Part shown: positions 1-8,592 of the stretch, piece after piece
Layout: the number at the start of each line of letters is the position of its first letter
How positions within the stretch are numbered: position 1 is the first letter of the stretch
DNA from: an uncultured Asticcacaulis sp.
GTDB taxonomy: Bacteria > Pseudomonadota > Alphaproteobacteria > Caulobacterales > Caulobacteraceae
Reading direction: 5' to 3'
DNA length: 9,993 bases
Assembly (NCBI GenBank): GCA_946480525.1
Contig: CAMLLA010000127.1
Location: 1-9,993 of the forward strand
The notes under the pieces: model-generated
Seen by the model: the letters and a program-made list of their open reading frames with translations, nothing else
The model's database searches: none
Told to the model about the DNA's origin: nothing
Position numbers and translations under genes: made by a program

Positions 1-70
1 ACCGAAGCGGCTCCGGTGACCAAACCTCCGCACTACTGATACAAAAAAGGCGCTCACACAGTGCGAAGGC

Positions 71-760
71 TTAATGCTTGTAGCGCACACCCGGCATGAA
101 GGTCCGGCCGGTGTGGACGTAATCCAGCGGCGCATTGCTGTCGACATTGCCGAAGGTTGCGCTGTTATAGGCATTGAACCGGTCGTCGTACTGGTCGGTC
201 AGAAAAGGCGCGCGCGTCGTGCCCATGGGTGTGAAGTAGTCGATCTCCGAACTGACGTGCGTGTAGTTGAACAGTCCGCCGATATTGTCGAACGGCGCCG
301 GCAGGAAGGTGAAGGTCAACTGCAGCCGTGATGTTTTCCCCGAAGGCCGTCGTCGAGCGGCGGAGATCGACCGACTTGAAGCGGAAGTTCTTGCGGTTGA
401 CGCCAAACTTCATGTGCAGGTCGTCCGAGAAGGCGTAGTCGAAGTCGAGCGTGATCGTGCCGAACTTGTTGATCGTCTTGCTGGGACGGACCCGGACCAG
501 CGAAGCGTCGCCCTTGGCCGTCGACGAAGACACCTGCCAGTAGCAGGCTTGGTCGACCGTACGGCCGCCGACCTTACCGTAGTTGAACACCGGCGCGTTG
601 GGGCTTGTGTAATCGTAGGAATAACCGTTGACGTCATAGGCGTCGAGCGTCAGCGTCGTCTGCTCGGGATCGTCCTGGAATGACTGCGAATGACCGATGA
701 AGCCGCGCACCTTGAAGCGGCCATTGATGTTGTGCGTGACGGTGTGACGGGCGATCCGGA
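71..760 (-). pseudogene. TonB-dependent receptor remnant (frameshifted, internally deleted)
   Basis: Two minus-strand reading frames carry parts of one outer-membrane TonB-dependent receptor. The upstream part (about 760 to 320) includes NINGRFKVRGFIGHSQSF and an AYDVNGYSYDY stretch, typical of mid-barrel receptor sequence. The downstream part (about 325 to 71) has FDNIGGLFNYTHVSSEIDY and ends in HTGRTFMPGVRYKH followed by TAA, the usual aromatic-rich barrel terminus. The two frames meet near 315-325, where a deletion seems to have removed several hundred codons out of frame. A second loss is likely inside the C-terminal part, where APFLTDQYDDRFNAYN joins regions usually about 100 residues apart. 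The N-terminal plug and signal peptide are absent. About 230 codons remain of a family normally 800-1000 long, so no functional receptor can be made. The upstream limit is approximate. An intact copy elsewhere in the genome is possible. Confidence 0.8.
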
Positions 761-903
761 GGGCGGTCACAGAGTGTAGTTCCGCATGATTGCTTCGCAG
801 CGGCACAAAACTCATCACGTTCTGTTTCCCTAAGGACACATAAGACACTTTTGCACAGGCTGGCCTTGTCGTGGCCACAATCCGCAGCCATATCGTTCGC
901 AAT

Positions 904-925
904 CGCACAAATTCCCGATTGTGCG
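904..925. promoter_or_regulatory. Inverted repeat upstream of the ExoD-family gene
   Basis: CGCACAA (904-910) and TTGTGCG (919-925) are perfect 7-bp inverted arms separated by 8 bp, ending 17 bp before the ATG at 943. The arrangement fits either an operator for a dimeric regulator or a short 5'-UTR hairpin. I do not recognise the motif as a known operator. Its position inside the alternative GTG-started reading frame is a mild argument for the ATG at 943. Confidence 0.4.
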
Positions 926-942
926 TATCGAGCCCGTTTCAA

Positions 943-1611
943 ATGTCAGAGAACGTCCAAACCACTTCCCGTCTGGTACAGCTTCCGCGCATCACTCCGC
1001 CGGAAAACGAGAAGCTGTCGGATGTCCTGAAGCGACTGGCCAACCGGCCGGGTGAGGGCGCCGTGGCGATTTCGGACTTGCTCTATGCCATGCGCGACCG
1101 CGCCATCGCGGCGCTTCTTTTCGTCTTTGCCCTGCCGATCGCCCTGCCCATGCCGCCGGGCGCCTCGGCCATCCTGGGCCTGCCGCTGATCTTCCTGGCG
1201 CTGCAACTCGCGCTTGGCAAGCAGCCGTGGCTACCAAAATTCATCACCAAGCAGTCCCTGCCCAAGCCGACCTTCAAGGTCATGGTCGATAAGATCGTGC
1301 CGTGGCAGGCTCGCGCCGAGCGTTTATTGAAGCCGCGCCTTTCCTTCATGACGGGCGTGACCTTTGAACGCGTCGCCGGCTGGGTGTGTCTGGTGATGGC
1401 TGTGATCCTGTTCCTGCCTATCCCGCTTGGCAATATGCTGCCGGCCTTCACCATCTGTGTGTTTGCGCTGGGTCTGCTGGAAAAGGACGGTGCCTGGATC
1501 ATCACCGGTTTCGTATCGGCGATCGCCGCGTGCGTACTGGTGTCGGGCGTGGTTGCGGCCAGCATCGCCGCCATCGTCTTCCTGGTTCAGCAAACCCTGG
1601 GCCTGCTGTAA
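943..1611 (+). CDS. ExoD-family exopolysaccharide synthesis membrane protein
   Basis: A 222-residue inner-membrane protein of the ExoD family. Residues 1-50 are a charged cytoplasmic segment including LSDVLKRLANRPGEGAVAISDLL. Hydrophobic stretches follow at about 53-92 (with the proline-rich ALPIALPMPPGASAILGLPL), 145-180 (with the family-typical LPIPLGNMLPAF at 158-169) and 184-218. ExoD was named in rhizobia, where mutants are altered in exopolysaccharide and in nodule invasion; its biochemical activity is not established. The frame is open from a GTG at 871, but ATG 943 gives the usual family length and lies after the inverted repeat at 904-925. Neither start has a strong Shine-Dalgarno sequence. 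It converges with ccmG, 51 bp away, and seems unrelated to the ccm cluster. Family assignment is firm; the start is moderately sure. Confidence 0.85.
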   Translation: MSENVQTTSRLVQLPRITPPENEKLSDVLKRLANRPGEGAVAISDLLYAMRDRAIAALLFVFALPIALPMPPGASAILGLPLIFLALQLALGKQPWLPKFITKQSLPKPTFKVMVDKIVPWQARAERLLKPRLSFMTGVTFERVAGWVCLVMAVILFLPIPLGNMLPAFTICVFALGLLEKDGAWIITGFVSAIAACVLVSGVVAASIAAIVFLVQQTLGLL

Positions 1612-1645
1612 AACCGGCGCATAATCCGAAAAGGGTCACCGGTTT
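1611..1645. terminator. Weak hairpin between convergent exoD-like gene and ccmG
   Basis: AAACCGG (1611-1617) pairs with CCGGTTT (1639-1645) across a 21-nt loop in the gap between two converging genes. Read on the minus strand, a short T run follows the stem, which would suit termination after ccmG. The stem is short and the loop long, so the call rests mostly on position. Confidence 0.3.
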
Positions 1646-1662
1646 CGCCTTATCGCTCTAAA

Positions 1663-2202
1663 TTATCGGATTTTGCCGTCCCTGGTGGCGGCCTGGTAGA
1701 CGCTGTCGACCGACTGCGGAACGATAGGGCCGGCCACCTTGTCGGTGATTGTTCCATCCGGCATGACGATAAAGGTCTCGGGCACGCCGGTAATCCCCAT
1801 CTGCACCCCGATGCGCGCGTCCGGATCGCTCAGCGTCCGGACGTACGGGTTTTCATGCTGGTTGAGGAAGTTGCGCGTGTCCTGCGGCTGGTCCTTCCAG
1901 GCAATACCGATGATCGGCACGCCCTTGGCCTTGAGTGCCAGCAGCTGCGGGTTTTCGGCAATGCACGGCACGCACCACGATGCGAAGATGTTGACGACGA
2001 TAGGGCGGTCGTATGTCGCCGCAAGCGTCTTCAGATCCTGAAGGCTGCCGTCGTCAAGATCGGCCAGGGTTTGCGTCGGCACGGACTTGCCGATCATTTC
2101 ACGCGGCTCATAACTCTGCTTTTTATGGAAGTTGAACCAGCCTAGCACAGCCAGGAGCCCGGCCAGTACGATCAGCGGTAACAGCGCCAGAACGCGTTTC
2201 AC
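1663..2202 (-). CDS. ccmG: CcmG/DsbE periplasmic thiol:disulfide oxidoreductase for cytochrome c maturation
   Basis: A membrane-anchored thioredoxin-fold protein of 179 residues that keeps apocytochrome c CXXCH cysteines (directly or via CcmH) reduced for heme ligation in the periplasm. Residues 4-22 are a hydrophobic N-terminal anchor. The redox motif WCVPC is at 76-80 (Cys77, Cys80), preceded by VVNIFAS, and the conserved GVPE with the cis-proline (Pro141) is at 139-142. IIGIAWKD at 97-104 resembles the CcmG acidic-site segment. The start is GTG at 2202-2200; GTGA overlaps the ccmD stop by 4 nt, indicating translational coupling. Length and motifs fit CcmG rather than a general DsbA or TlpA. 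It is the last gene of the cluster. Confidence 0.95.
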   Translation of the reverse strand: MKRVLALLPLIVLAGLLAVLGWFNFHKKQSYEPREMIGKSVPTQTLADLDDGSLQDLKTLAATYDRPIVVNIFASWCVPCIAENPQLLALKAKGVPIIGIAWKDQPQDTRNFLNQHENPYVRTLSDPDARIGVQMGITGVPETFIVMPDGTITDKVAGPIVPQSVDSVYQAATRDGKIR

Positions 2203-2363
2203 TTGCCAGTCTCCACCGCAGCCTGAAGCGCCGCCAGTTGTTTTTTACGTTCGGCGTGGGCGCGCAAGGATAGCGCCACCAGCCCGATCAGCCCCAAGGC
2301 TGTCGCGCCATAGGCCCCCCAGACGAAGAAGACATATTTGCCCATGTCGAGATCAAGATGCAT
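2199..2363 (-). CDS. ccmD: CcmD, small heme-export accessory membrane protein
   Basis: A 54-residue protein with an N-terminal MHLDLDMGKYVFFVWGAYG stretch, one membrane segment at about 11-33 and a charged cytoplasmic tail rich in Arg, Lys and Glu (RAHAERKKQ). This is the normal size and topology of CcmD, which joins CcmABC and is needed for release of heme-loaded CcmE. The start ATG (2363-2361) shares its A with the ccmC stop TGA (2365-2363). An internal Met7 is an alternative start, but the aspartate-containing segment before it is typical of CcmD. The gene ends in a 4-nt overlap with ccmG. Identification relies on size, topology and position, because CcmD sequences are poorly conserved. 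Confidence 0.88.
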   Translation of the reverse strand: MHLDLDMGKYVFFVWGAYGATALGLIGLVALSLRAHAERKKQLAALQAAVETGK

Positions 2364-3082
2364 CAGTTCAGGCTCAGTCTGGCACGCAATGCGCGGTATT
2401 TGCGATTGAGAATTTCGGAGTCGAGCCGGATCAGGAACAACCACAGCATCAGGAACAGATAGGCCAGTCCCATCACATAGAGCGGCCAGCGCATCGAAGC
2501 TTCGATGGTCGGTCCGCCCTTGACGAAGATCGACGCGCCCTGGTGCAGGCTGTTCCACCATTCGACGGAAAATTTGATGACCGGCAGGTTGATCAGGCCG
2601 ACCAGGGCCAGGATGGCGGTCGACTTGGCGGCGCGCTGTTCTTCCTCGATCGAGGCATGGAGCGCAATATAGCCGATATAGAACAGGAACAGGACCAGCA
2701 CCGAGGTCATGCGGCCGTCCCACTGCCACCACGTGCCCCACATCGGCTTGCCCCACAGCGAGCCGGTGAGCAGGGCCAGGCCTGTAAAAACCGCACCAAT
2801 GGGAGCGATGGCCTTGGCGGCGGCGTCGGCCAGGGCGTGACGGAAGATCAGTCCGAAGAAGCTGGCGACGCCCATGATGCTATAGACGGCCAGCGCCATC
2901 CAGGCGGCCGGCACGTGGATATACATGATGCGGACGGTGTCGCCTTGCTGGTAGTCCTCAGGCGACAGAAAGCTGAGCGCCAGGCCCCAGACGAGCAAGG
3001 CAGCCGCCATCGCGCCCAGCCACGGCCGGACGGGTCGGGCTACGGACGAAAAACGCTCCGGATTGGCCAGCCAGTTGATCAT
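2363..3082 (-). CDS. ccmC: CcmC, heme-handling membrane protein (WWD family)
   Basis: A 239-residue integral membrane protein with about six hydrophobic segments (near 22-40, 57-80, 93-110, 126-145, 155-172, 200-219). The tryptophan-rich heme-binding motif WGTWWQWD lies at 115-122, flanked by the two periplasmic heme-ligand histidines: His56 in YIHVPAAW and His180 in NSLHQGAS. These match the two conserved CcmC histidines. CcmC presents heme to CcmE and, with CcmAB, forms the releasing complex. The ATG at 3082 has no clear Shine-Dalgarno sequence upstream, unlike ccmB. The 129-bp gap to ccmB is unusual, while the 1-nt overlap with ccmD is typical. No key residue is missing. Confidence 0.96.
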   Translation of the reverse strand: MINWLANPERFSSVARPVRPWLGAMAAALLVWGLALSFLSPEDYQQGDTVRIMYIHVPAAWMALAVYSIMGVASFFGLIFRHALADAAAKAIAPIGAVFTGLALLTGSLWGKPMWGTWWQWDGRMTSVLVLFLFYIGYIALHASIEEEQRAAKSTAILALVGLINLPVIKFSVEWWNSLHQGASIFVKGGPTIEASMRWPLYVMGLAYLFLMLWLFLIRLDSEILNRKYRALRARLSLN

Positions 3083-3122
3083 GAGTGCGACATAGGGCGG
3101 AAATGGCCTTCGGGCAAGAGCG

Positions 3123-3155
3123 TCAGTTCAGCGCATTACGTAGGGCGGCGCCCCT
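3123..3155 (-). pseudogene. Possible second ccmB 3' end (fossil fragment)
   Basis: The minus strand here reads R-GAALRNALN-stop (TGA). The real ccmB ends M-GGALKSALN-stop (TAA) at 3244-3212. Over 11 codons, 22 of 33 bases match, and four codon pairs (gca/gcc, gct/gcg, ctc/ctg, aat/aac) differ only at a synonymous third base. Upstream of these codons the similarity fades. This would fit the tail of a diverged ccmB left by recombination or replacement in the ccmB-ccmC gap. The match is short, so coincidence cannot be excluded. Confidence 0.35.
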
Positions 3156-3211
3156 GCGCTCAAGCAGCGAAGCGATAGCGCGACAAAAAAATATGGGCGC
3201 TTGCACGATGT

Positions 3212-3892
3212 TTAATTGAGAGCACTCTTTAGTGCGCCGCCCATGGCTATGGGGGTAAGGGCAAGCGCGAACAAGGCATAGGCGCCAAGGAAGGCCAGCG
3301 CCTGCCAGGGAGAGCTTTGGGTTTGCACGGCTTGCATCAGACCTGCGCCGAAAATCACCGGTGGCACATAGAAGGGCAGAACCAGCAGCGCCATCAGGAC
3401 GCCGCCCTTGCGCGTGCCGAGCGATAGCGATGCGCCCATACCGCCGATGAGGGCGAAGCTGAGGGAGCCAAGCAGCGCCGAGACCAGCGCCATTGCCGCC
3501 ATGGCGACCGGGGCTCCGAGGATAATCATGACCACGGGCGTCAGCAGCGACAGGATAACGCCCGTGCCAAGCCACTGGCTGAGGCATTTCAACAGCGCGA
3601 TCAGTTCCAGCGGCAATGGCCCGAGCCGCAGGACATCGAAGACGGCGTCTTCGTAGTCGCGCTCGAACAGGCGTTCCAGCGACAGGAGGCTCGATAGGGC
3701 GAGGCACAGCCACGTCAGCCCGGCGGCGATGCGGCTGAGCACGGCCTGGTCGGGGCCGAGGCTTAACGGGATCATCGCCATCAGTGTCAGATAGAAGCCG
3801 ATCGCCAGCAGCGGCCCACCGCCGCGCGTCAGCGACAGACCGAGATCGCGTTTCAGCAGCGCAAATGCAGCTTGGATAAGGGAAGGGGTCAT
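3212..3892 (-). CDS. ccmB: CcmB, heme exporter ABC-type permease subunit
   Basis: A 226-residue membrane subunit that pairs with the ATPase CcmA. ATP hydrolysis by the complex drives release of holo-CcmE. There are about six hydrophobic segments (near 28-46, 52-70, 95-118, 121-150, 160-185, 197-217). The cytoplasmic segment SLERLFERDYEDAVFDVLRL (70-89), with its conserved acidic and arginine residues, is characteristic of CcmB. The start ATG (3892-3890) has a strong Shine-Dalgarno, AGGAAGGG on the minus strand (3909-3902), at 9-nt spacing. That strong signal suits a gene separated from ccmA by a 471-bp repeat-filled gap, since coupling to ccmA translation is impossible. Length is normal. Confidence 0.94.
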   Translation of the reverse strand: MTPSLIQAAFALLKRDLGLSLTRGGGPLLAIGFYLTLMAMIPLSLGPDQAVLSRIAAGLTWLCLALSSLLSLERLFERDYEDAVFDVLRLGPLPLELIALLKCLSQWLGTGVILSLLTPVVMIILGAPVAMAAMALVSALLGSLSFALIGGMGASLSLGTRKGGVLMALLVLPFYVPPVIFGAGLMQAVQTQSSPWQALAFLGAYALFALALTPIAMGGALKSALN

Positions 3893-3935
3893 GCGCGTTT
3901 GCCCTTCCTACTGTTTTGGAAAAGGACGTCCGGCT

Positions 3936-3996
3936 TTCGCCCTCCCCATTTATGGGGAGGGGGGACCATTGGCGGAGCCAATGGTGGGCGGGGCCT
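3936..3996 (+). repeat. Bipartite palindromic repeat, copy A
   Basis: Starts TTTCGCCCTCCCCAT. Stem 1 is CCTCCCCAT (3941-3949), TT apex, ATGGGGAGG (3952-3960), extended by one C-G pair. Stem 2 is ACCATTGGC (3965-3973), loop GGA, GCCAATGGT (3977-3985), a perfect 9-bp stem. A GGGCGGGGCCT tail follows. It does not encode protein. It faces copy B, whose reverse complement shares the same head and tail. The design resembles REP/BIME-type extragenic palindromes. Confidence 0.85.
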
Positions 3997-4064
3997 CTTT
4001 CTGTCAAACTGGCAGGTAGCAGACGTATTTAATGGCCAGCTTCTTAATTCGTTGCTTGCAGGGT

Positions 4065-4150
4065 AGGCCCCGCCCACCGCCTTAGGCGGTCCCTTCGCTT
4101 GCGAAAGCTGTACTTTCGCTGCGCTTACCCCAAAAATGGGGAGGGCGAAA
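4065..4150 (-). repeat. Bipartite palindromic repeat, copy B (with inserted hairpin)
   Basis: In reverse complement it has the same TTTCGCCCTCCCCAT head and GGGCGGGGCCT tail as copy A. Stem 1 is shortened (TGGGG 4137-4141 with CCCCA 4128-4132). Stem 2 is ACCGCC (4076-4081), loop TTA, GGCGGT (4085-4090). About 33 extra bases between the stems hold a further perfect hairpin: GCGAAAG (4101-4107), loop CTGTA, CTTTCGC (4113-4119). With copy A it gives a roughly 215-bp unit with inverted ends. Confidence 0.8.
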
Positions 4151-4173
4151 ACGAACCCTTGTTTCAAGTTATA

Positions 4174-4230
4174 TTTTCCTTCCCCGTTTACGGGGAAGGT
4201 GGCATTTGCGGAGCAAATGACGGAAGGGGG
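4174..4230 (+). repeat. Bipartite palindromic repeat, copy C
   Basis: Stem 1 is CCTTCCCCGT (4178-4187), TT apex, ACGGGGAAGG (4190-4199), a perfect 10-bp stem. Stem 2 is CATTTGC (4203-4209), GGA loop, GCAAATG (4213-4219). The tail is GACGGAAGGGGG. Compared with copy A both stems have changed sequence while pairing is kept, and the GGA loop and TT apex are retained. It forms an inverted pair with copy D. Confidence 0.85.
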
Positions 4231-4273
4231 GGCATAGAAGCCGCGCGCACTTACATGTGAAACTCGGTTCGTT

Positions 4274-4340
4274 CCCCCTTCCGTCTTTTGCGCGCTTGAC
4301 GCACGCAAAATCCACCTTCCCCGTAAACGGGGAAGGAAAA
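4274..4340 (-). repeat. Bipartite palindromic repeat, copy D
   Basis: In reverse complement it shares the TTTTCCTTCCCCGT head and GACGGAAGGGGG tail of copy C. Stem 1 is CCTTCCCCGT (4315-4324), AA apex on this strand, ACGGGGAAGG (4327-4336). Stem 2 has arms TTTTGCG (4286-4292) and CGCAAAA (4304-4310) around an 11-nt loop instead of the GGA triloop. It ends 23 bp beyond the ccmA stop codon. Confidence 0.85.
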
Positions 4341-4363
4341 GAAGGCCAGAACATAGAGTCATC

Positions 4364-5005
4364 TCACATGCCAATTGCCGCCTCCTGCTGCTGGCGGGTC
4401 GGGCGGGTCAGGCGCAGGTCGCGTGTCGCAAATGGCAAGGGATCGTGCACCGCGGCGATCAACATTCCGCCTTCCGCCAGATGCGTCTGCATCAAGCCCG
4501 CCAGCAGCGTGCGATGATCGGCATCCAGCGGCGCCATCGGCTCATCAAGCAGCCACAGTTCCCGCCGTGCCATCAATAACCGCGCGCACGACAGGCGTCG
4601 CTTCTGCCCGGCCGACAGGTAGCGTGTTTCAAGGTCCAGTAGCGTCTCTAACCGTAAGGCCGCAACGGCCGCAGCAGGCTCGCCAGCCAGGAATTTCGCC
4701 TGAAACTCTAGTTCCTGCGCCACGGTCCGCGACGGAGACAAGGCATCATGATGCCCCAGTACGTGGATGTTTCGCGCCCGCACATCCTCCGACTCAAGCT
4801 GCGCACCATTCTCAACAAAGGCGATACGCCCGGAAAACGGCGCCGAAAATCCGGCCAGAGTCCGCAAAAGCGTGGTCTTTCCGACACCGTTTTCGCCGGT
4901 CAGGCTGATAGCTTCGCCCGGCCTCAACACGAAATCCAGATTGGAAATCAGCAGGTTATAGCCTTTGCGCAAGGCCAGCCCTTCCACCTGCAATTCCATA
5001 ACCAT
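4364..5005 (-). CDS. ccmA: CcmA, ATP-binding subunit of the heme exporter complex
   Basis: A 213-residue ABC ATPase that partners CcmB at the cytoplasmic face of the inner membrane. Walker [10 protein letters not shown] is at 37-45, the signature LSAGQKRRL at 130-138, Walker B LWLLDEP at 150-156 with the catalytic Glu155, and the switch histidine is His187 in [14 protein letters not shown] in place of LSGGQ, with the [10 protein letters not shown] segment, is typical of CcmA. The start is ATG 5005, with a Shine-Dalgarno of ACGAGG on the minus strand (5019-5014) at 8-nt spacing; Met3 is an alternative. It is the first gene of the cluster, divergent from acnA across 193 bp. The stop lies just next to repeat copy D. 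Confidence 0.96.
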   Translation of the reverse strand: MVMELQVEGLALRKGYNLLISNLDFVLRPGEAISLTGENGVGKTTLLRTLAGFSAPFSGRIAFVENGAQLESEDVRARNIHVLGHHDALSPSRTVAQELEFQAKFLAGEPAAAVAALRLETLLDLETRYLSAGQKRRLSCARLLMARRELWLLDEPMAPLDADHRTLLAGLMQTHLAEGGMLIAAVHDPLPFATRDLRLTRPTRQQQEAAIGM

Positions 5006-5198
5006 AAAAATAACCTCGTCGAACGTAAGGCTTCATAGACGAAAAGGAATAGAAAGTTTAGAAGGCAATTTGCCGCCAACGGAAAGGTTGCAGCGCAACG
5101 TCGAGACCCTGTGCGTCCTTCGTTACAAGCGCGCCCCCTCCGGACATATGAGCCGCCATCGGGGCGGTTGGCGGCCTACGCGGAAAGGACACGCATTC
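5006..5198. promoter_or_regulatory. Divergent ccmA/acnA intergenic region with 5'-UTR hairpin
   Basis: This 193-bp space must hold the promoters for both the ccm cluster and acnA. I could not place a convincing -35/-10 pair on either strand. A perfect 7-bp stem, GCCGCCA (5152-5158) with TGGCGGC (5169-5175) around a 10-nt loop, lies 23 bp before the acnA ATG and would be in its leader. A smaller palindrome, GTTGC/GCAAC, is at 5087-5099. Neither matches an operator I recognise. Confidence 0.5.
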
Positions 5199-7904
<2,706 letters not shown>

Positions 7905-7918
7905 TCCCAGTCGATTGA

Positions 7919-7964
7919 ATAAAGAAAAGGCCCCCTGTCTTGTGACAGGGGGCCTTTTCTTTAT
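7919..7964. terminator. Strong Rho-independent terminator after acnA
   Basis: A perfect 21-bp stem: left arm 7919-7939, loop TTGT (7940-7943), right arm 7944-7964. The GC core GGCCCCCTGTC is flanked by AAAGAAAA on the left and TTTTCTTT on the right, so a U-rich tract lies at the 3' side of the hairpin in either direction and it could act bidirectionally. It separates acnA from the small genes that follow. A second, weaker stem (CAGGGGTC 7971-7978 with GGCCCCTG 7994-8001, one G-U pair) comes next in the leader of the following gene. Confidence 0.95.
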
Positions 7965-8025
7965 AAGTCGCAGGGGTCCCAGGAGGCTTCTTTGGCCCCT
8001 GCACCCCGATACATGGAGCAATGTC

Positions 8026-8283
8026 TTGGCATTCCTCATTTTAACAAGAGCTGGCTTTGATGTGTTGATTTCTCAATTCGGACGTCTGCCTCCGAATGTC
8101 TGGGTGGGGCTGAATGTGCTCAGTGCGGACGAGCTAGAGAATTACCGCGCAGGCGGTGAACCCATCACAAATTTTACGGTTGATATCCCGCTGGATGACC
8201 GCGTTGCGATAAATTCGGCTTTGGATACCGTTGCAGATCATCATCCCGACGAACCGGTATATGCAGAGTGGACGGACTGTTAA
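8026..8283 (+). CDS. Small acidic hypothetical protein
   Basis: I do not recognise this 85-residue protein. The frame continues back to 7882 through the acnA 3' end and its terminator, so the true start must be internal. TTG 8026 is preferred because GGAGC (8014-8018) sits 7 nt upstream, giving an N-terminus AFLILTRAGFDVLISQ. The remainder, PPNVWVGLNVLSADELENY, FTVDIPLDDRVAINSALD and a DEPVYAEW end, is soluble, acidic and without a signal peptide or clear membrane segment. Base composition is visibly less GC-rich than acnA. It abuts the next gene with no spacing, so the two probably form a transcription unit. Size, acidity and pairing with a membrane protein would suit an immunity or accessory protein, but that is only conjecture. 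Confidence 0.6.
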   Translation: MAFLILTRAGFDVLISQFGRLPPNVWVGLNVLSADELENYRAGGEPITNFTVDIPLDDRVAINSALDTVADHHPDEPVYAEWTDC

Positions 8284-8556
8284 GTGGTTACAAATAAGAC
8301 GAAGATCATAGCCGGCGCAGGTGCCGTCGCCGCCTTCTTTGCCGTGGTGTGTAACTTAGCGACGGGCGCGGACTTGGCCGCCAATCGTACCTTGTCCTAT
8401 GCTGCCGCTTTTGCGGCTGTCATCGCGATAGGCTGTGGCGCGTATCTGGTGCGCAAGGGCACGGCATGGCGTTATATCAGTATGGCCTTGCTTGGGCCGG
8501 GCCTGTTCGTTCTTGTCGATGCCGGTGTGCGTACCTTCCTTTTTCTAACGCGTTGA
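8284..8556 (+). CDS. Small hypothetical membrane protein, three predicted membrane segments
   Basis: An unrecognised 90-residue protein with hydrophobic segments at about 8-26, 37-56 and 63-88 joined by short loops (TGADLAANRT; VRKGTAWR). No catalytic motif is visible. It starts at GTG 8284, directly after the TAA of the preceding gene (TAAGTG), so translation is likely coupled by termination-reinitiation; no strong Shine-Dalgarno stands out. The next ATG in frame would remove most of the protein. The following repeat copy E and the GST-family gene are probably separate units. The function cannot be inferred beyond membrane localisation. Confidence 0.65.
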   Translation: MVTNKTKIIAGAGAVAAFFAVVCNLATGADLAANRTLSYAAAFAAVIAIGCGAYLVRKGTAWRYISMALLGPGLFVLVDAGVRTFLFLTR

Positions 8557-8592
8557 TCTGCTGCCTTTAATCACTGGACGTAAAATCTTAAT

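Noticed and set aside
871..942. Upstream GTG start adding 24 residues to the ExoD-family protein
   Set aside because: The extra residues are Arg/Ser-rich, unlike the family N-terminus, and the stretch contains the inverted repeat at 904-925.
2132..3178. Plus-strand open frame of 348 codons across ccmC/ccmD
   Set aside because: It is antisense to clearly recognisable ccm genes and has low-complexity Gln/Arg/Asp-rich content.
3123..4007. Minus-strand frame of 294 codons overlapping ccmB
   Set aside because: It is an out-of-frame shadow of ccmB. Only its last 11 codons, outside ccmB, are of interest and are reported separately.
3936..4340. CRISPR-like array
   Set aside because: The repeats alternate in orientation, are themselves palindromic and vary in sequence, and spacing is irregular. 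There are no cas genes.
4965..5198. Upstream start for acnA giving 979 residues
   Set aside because: The extension overlaps the ccmA start region and includes the leader hairpin. ATG 5199 has a ribosome-binding site and gives the normal family N-terminus.
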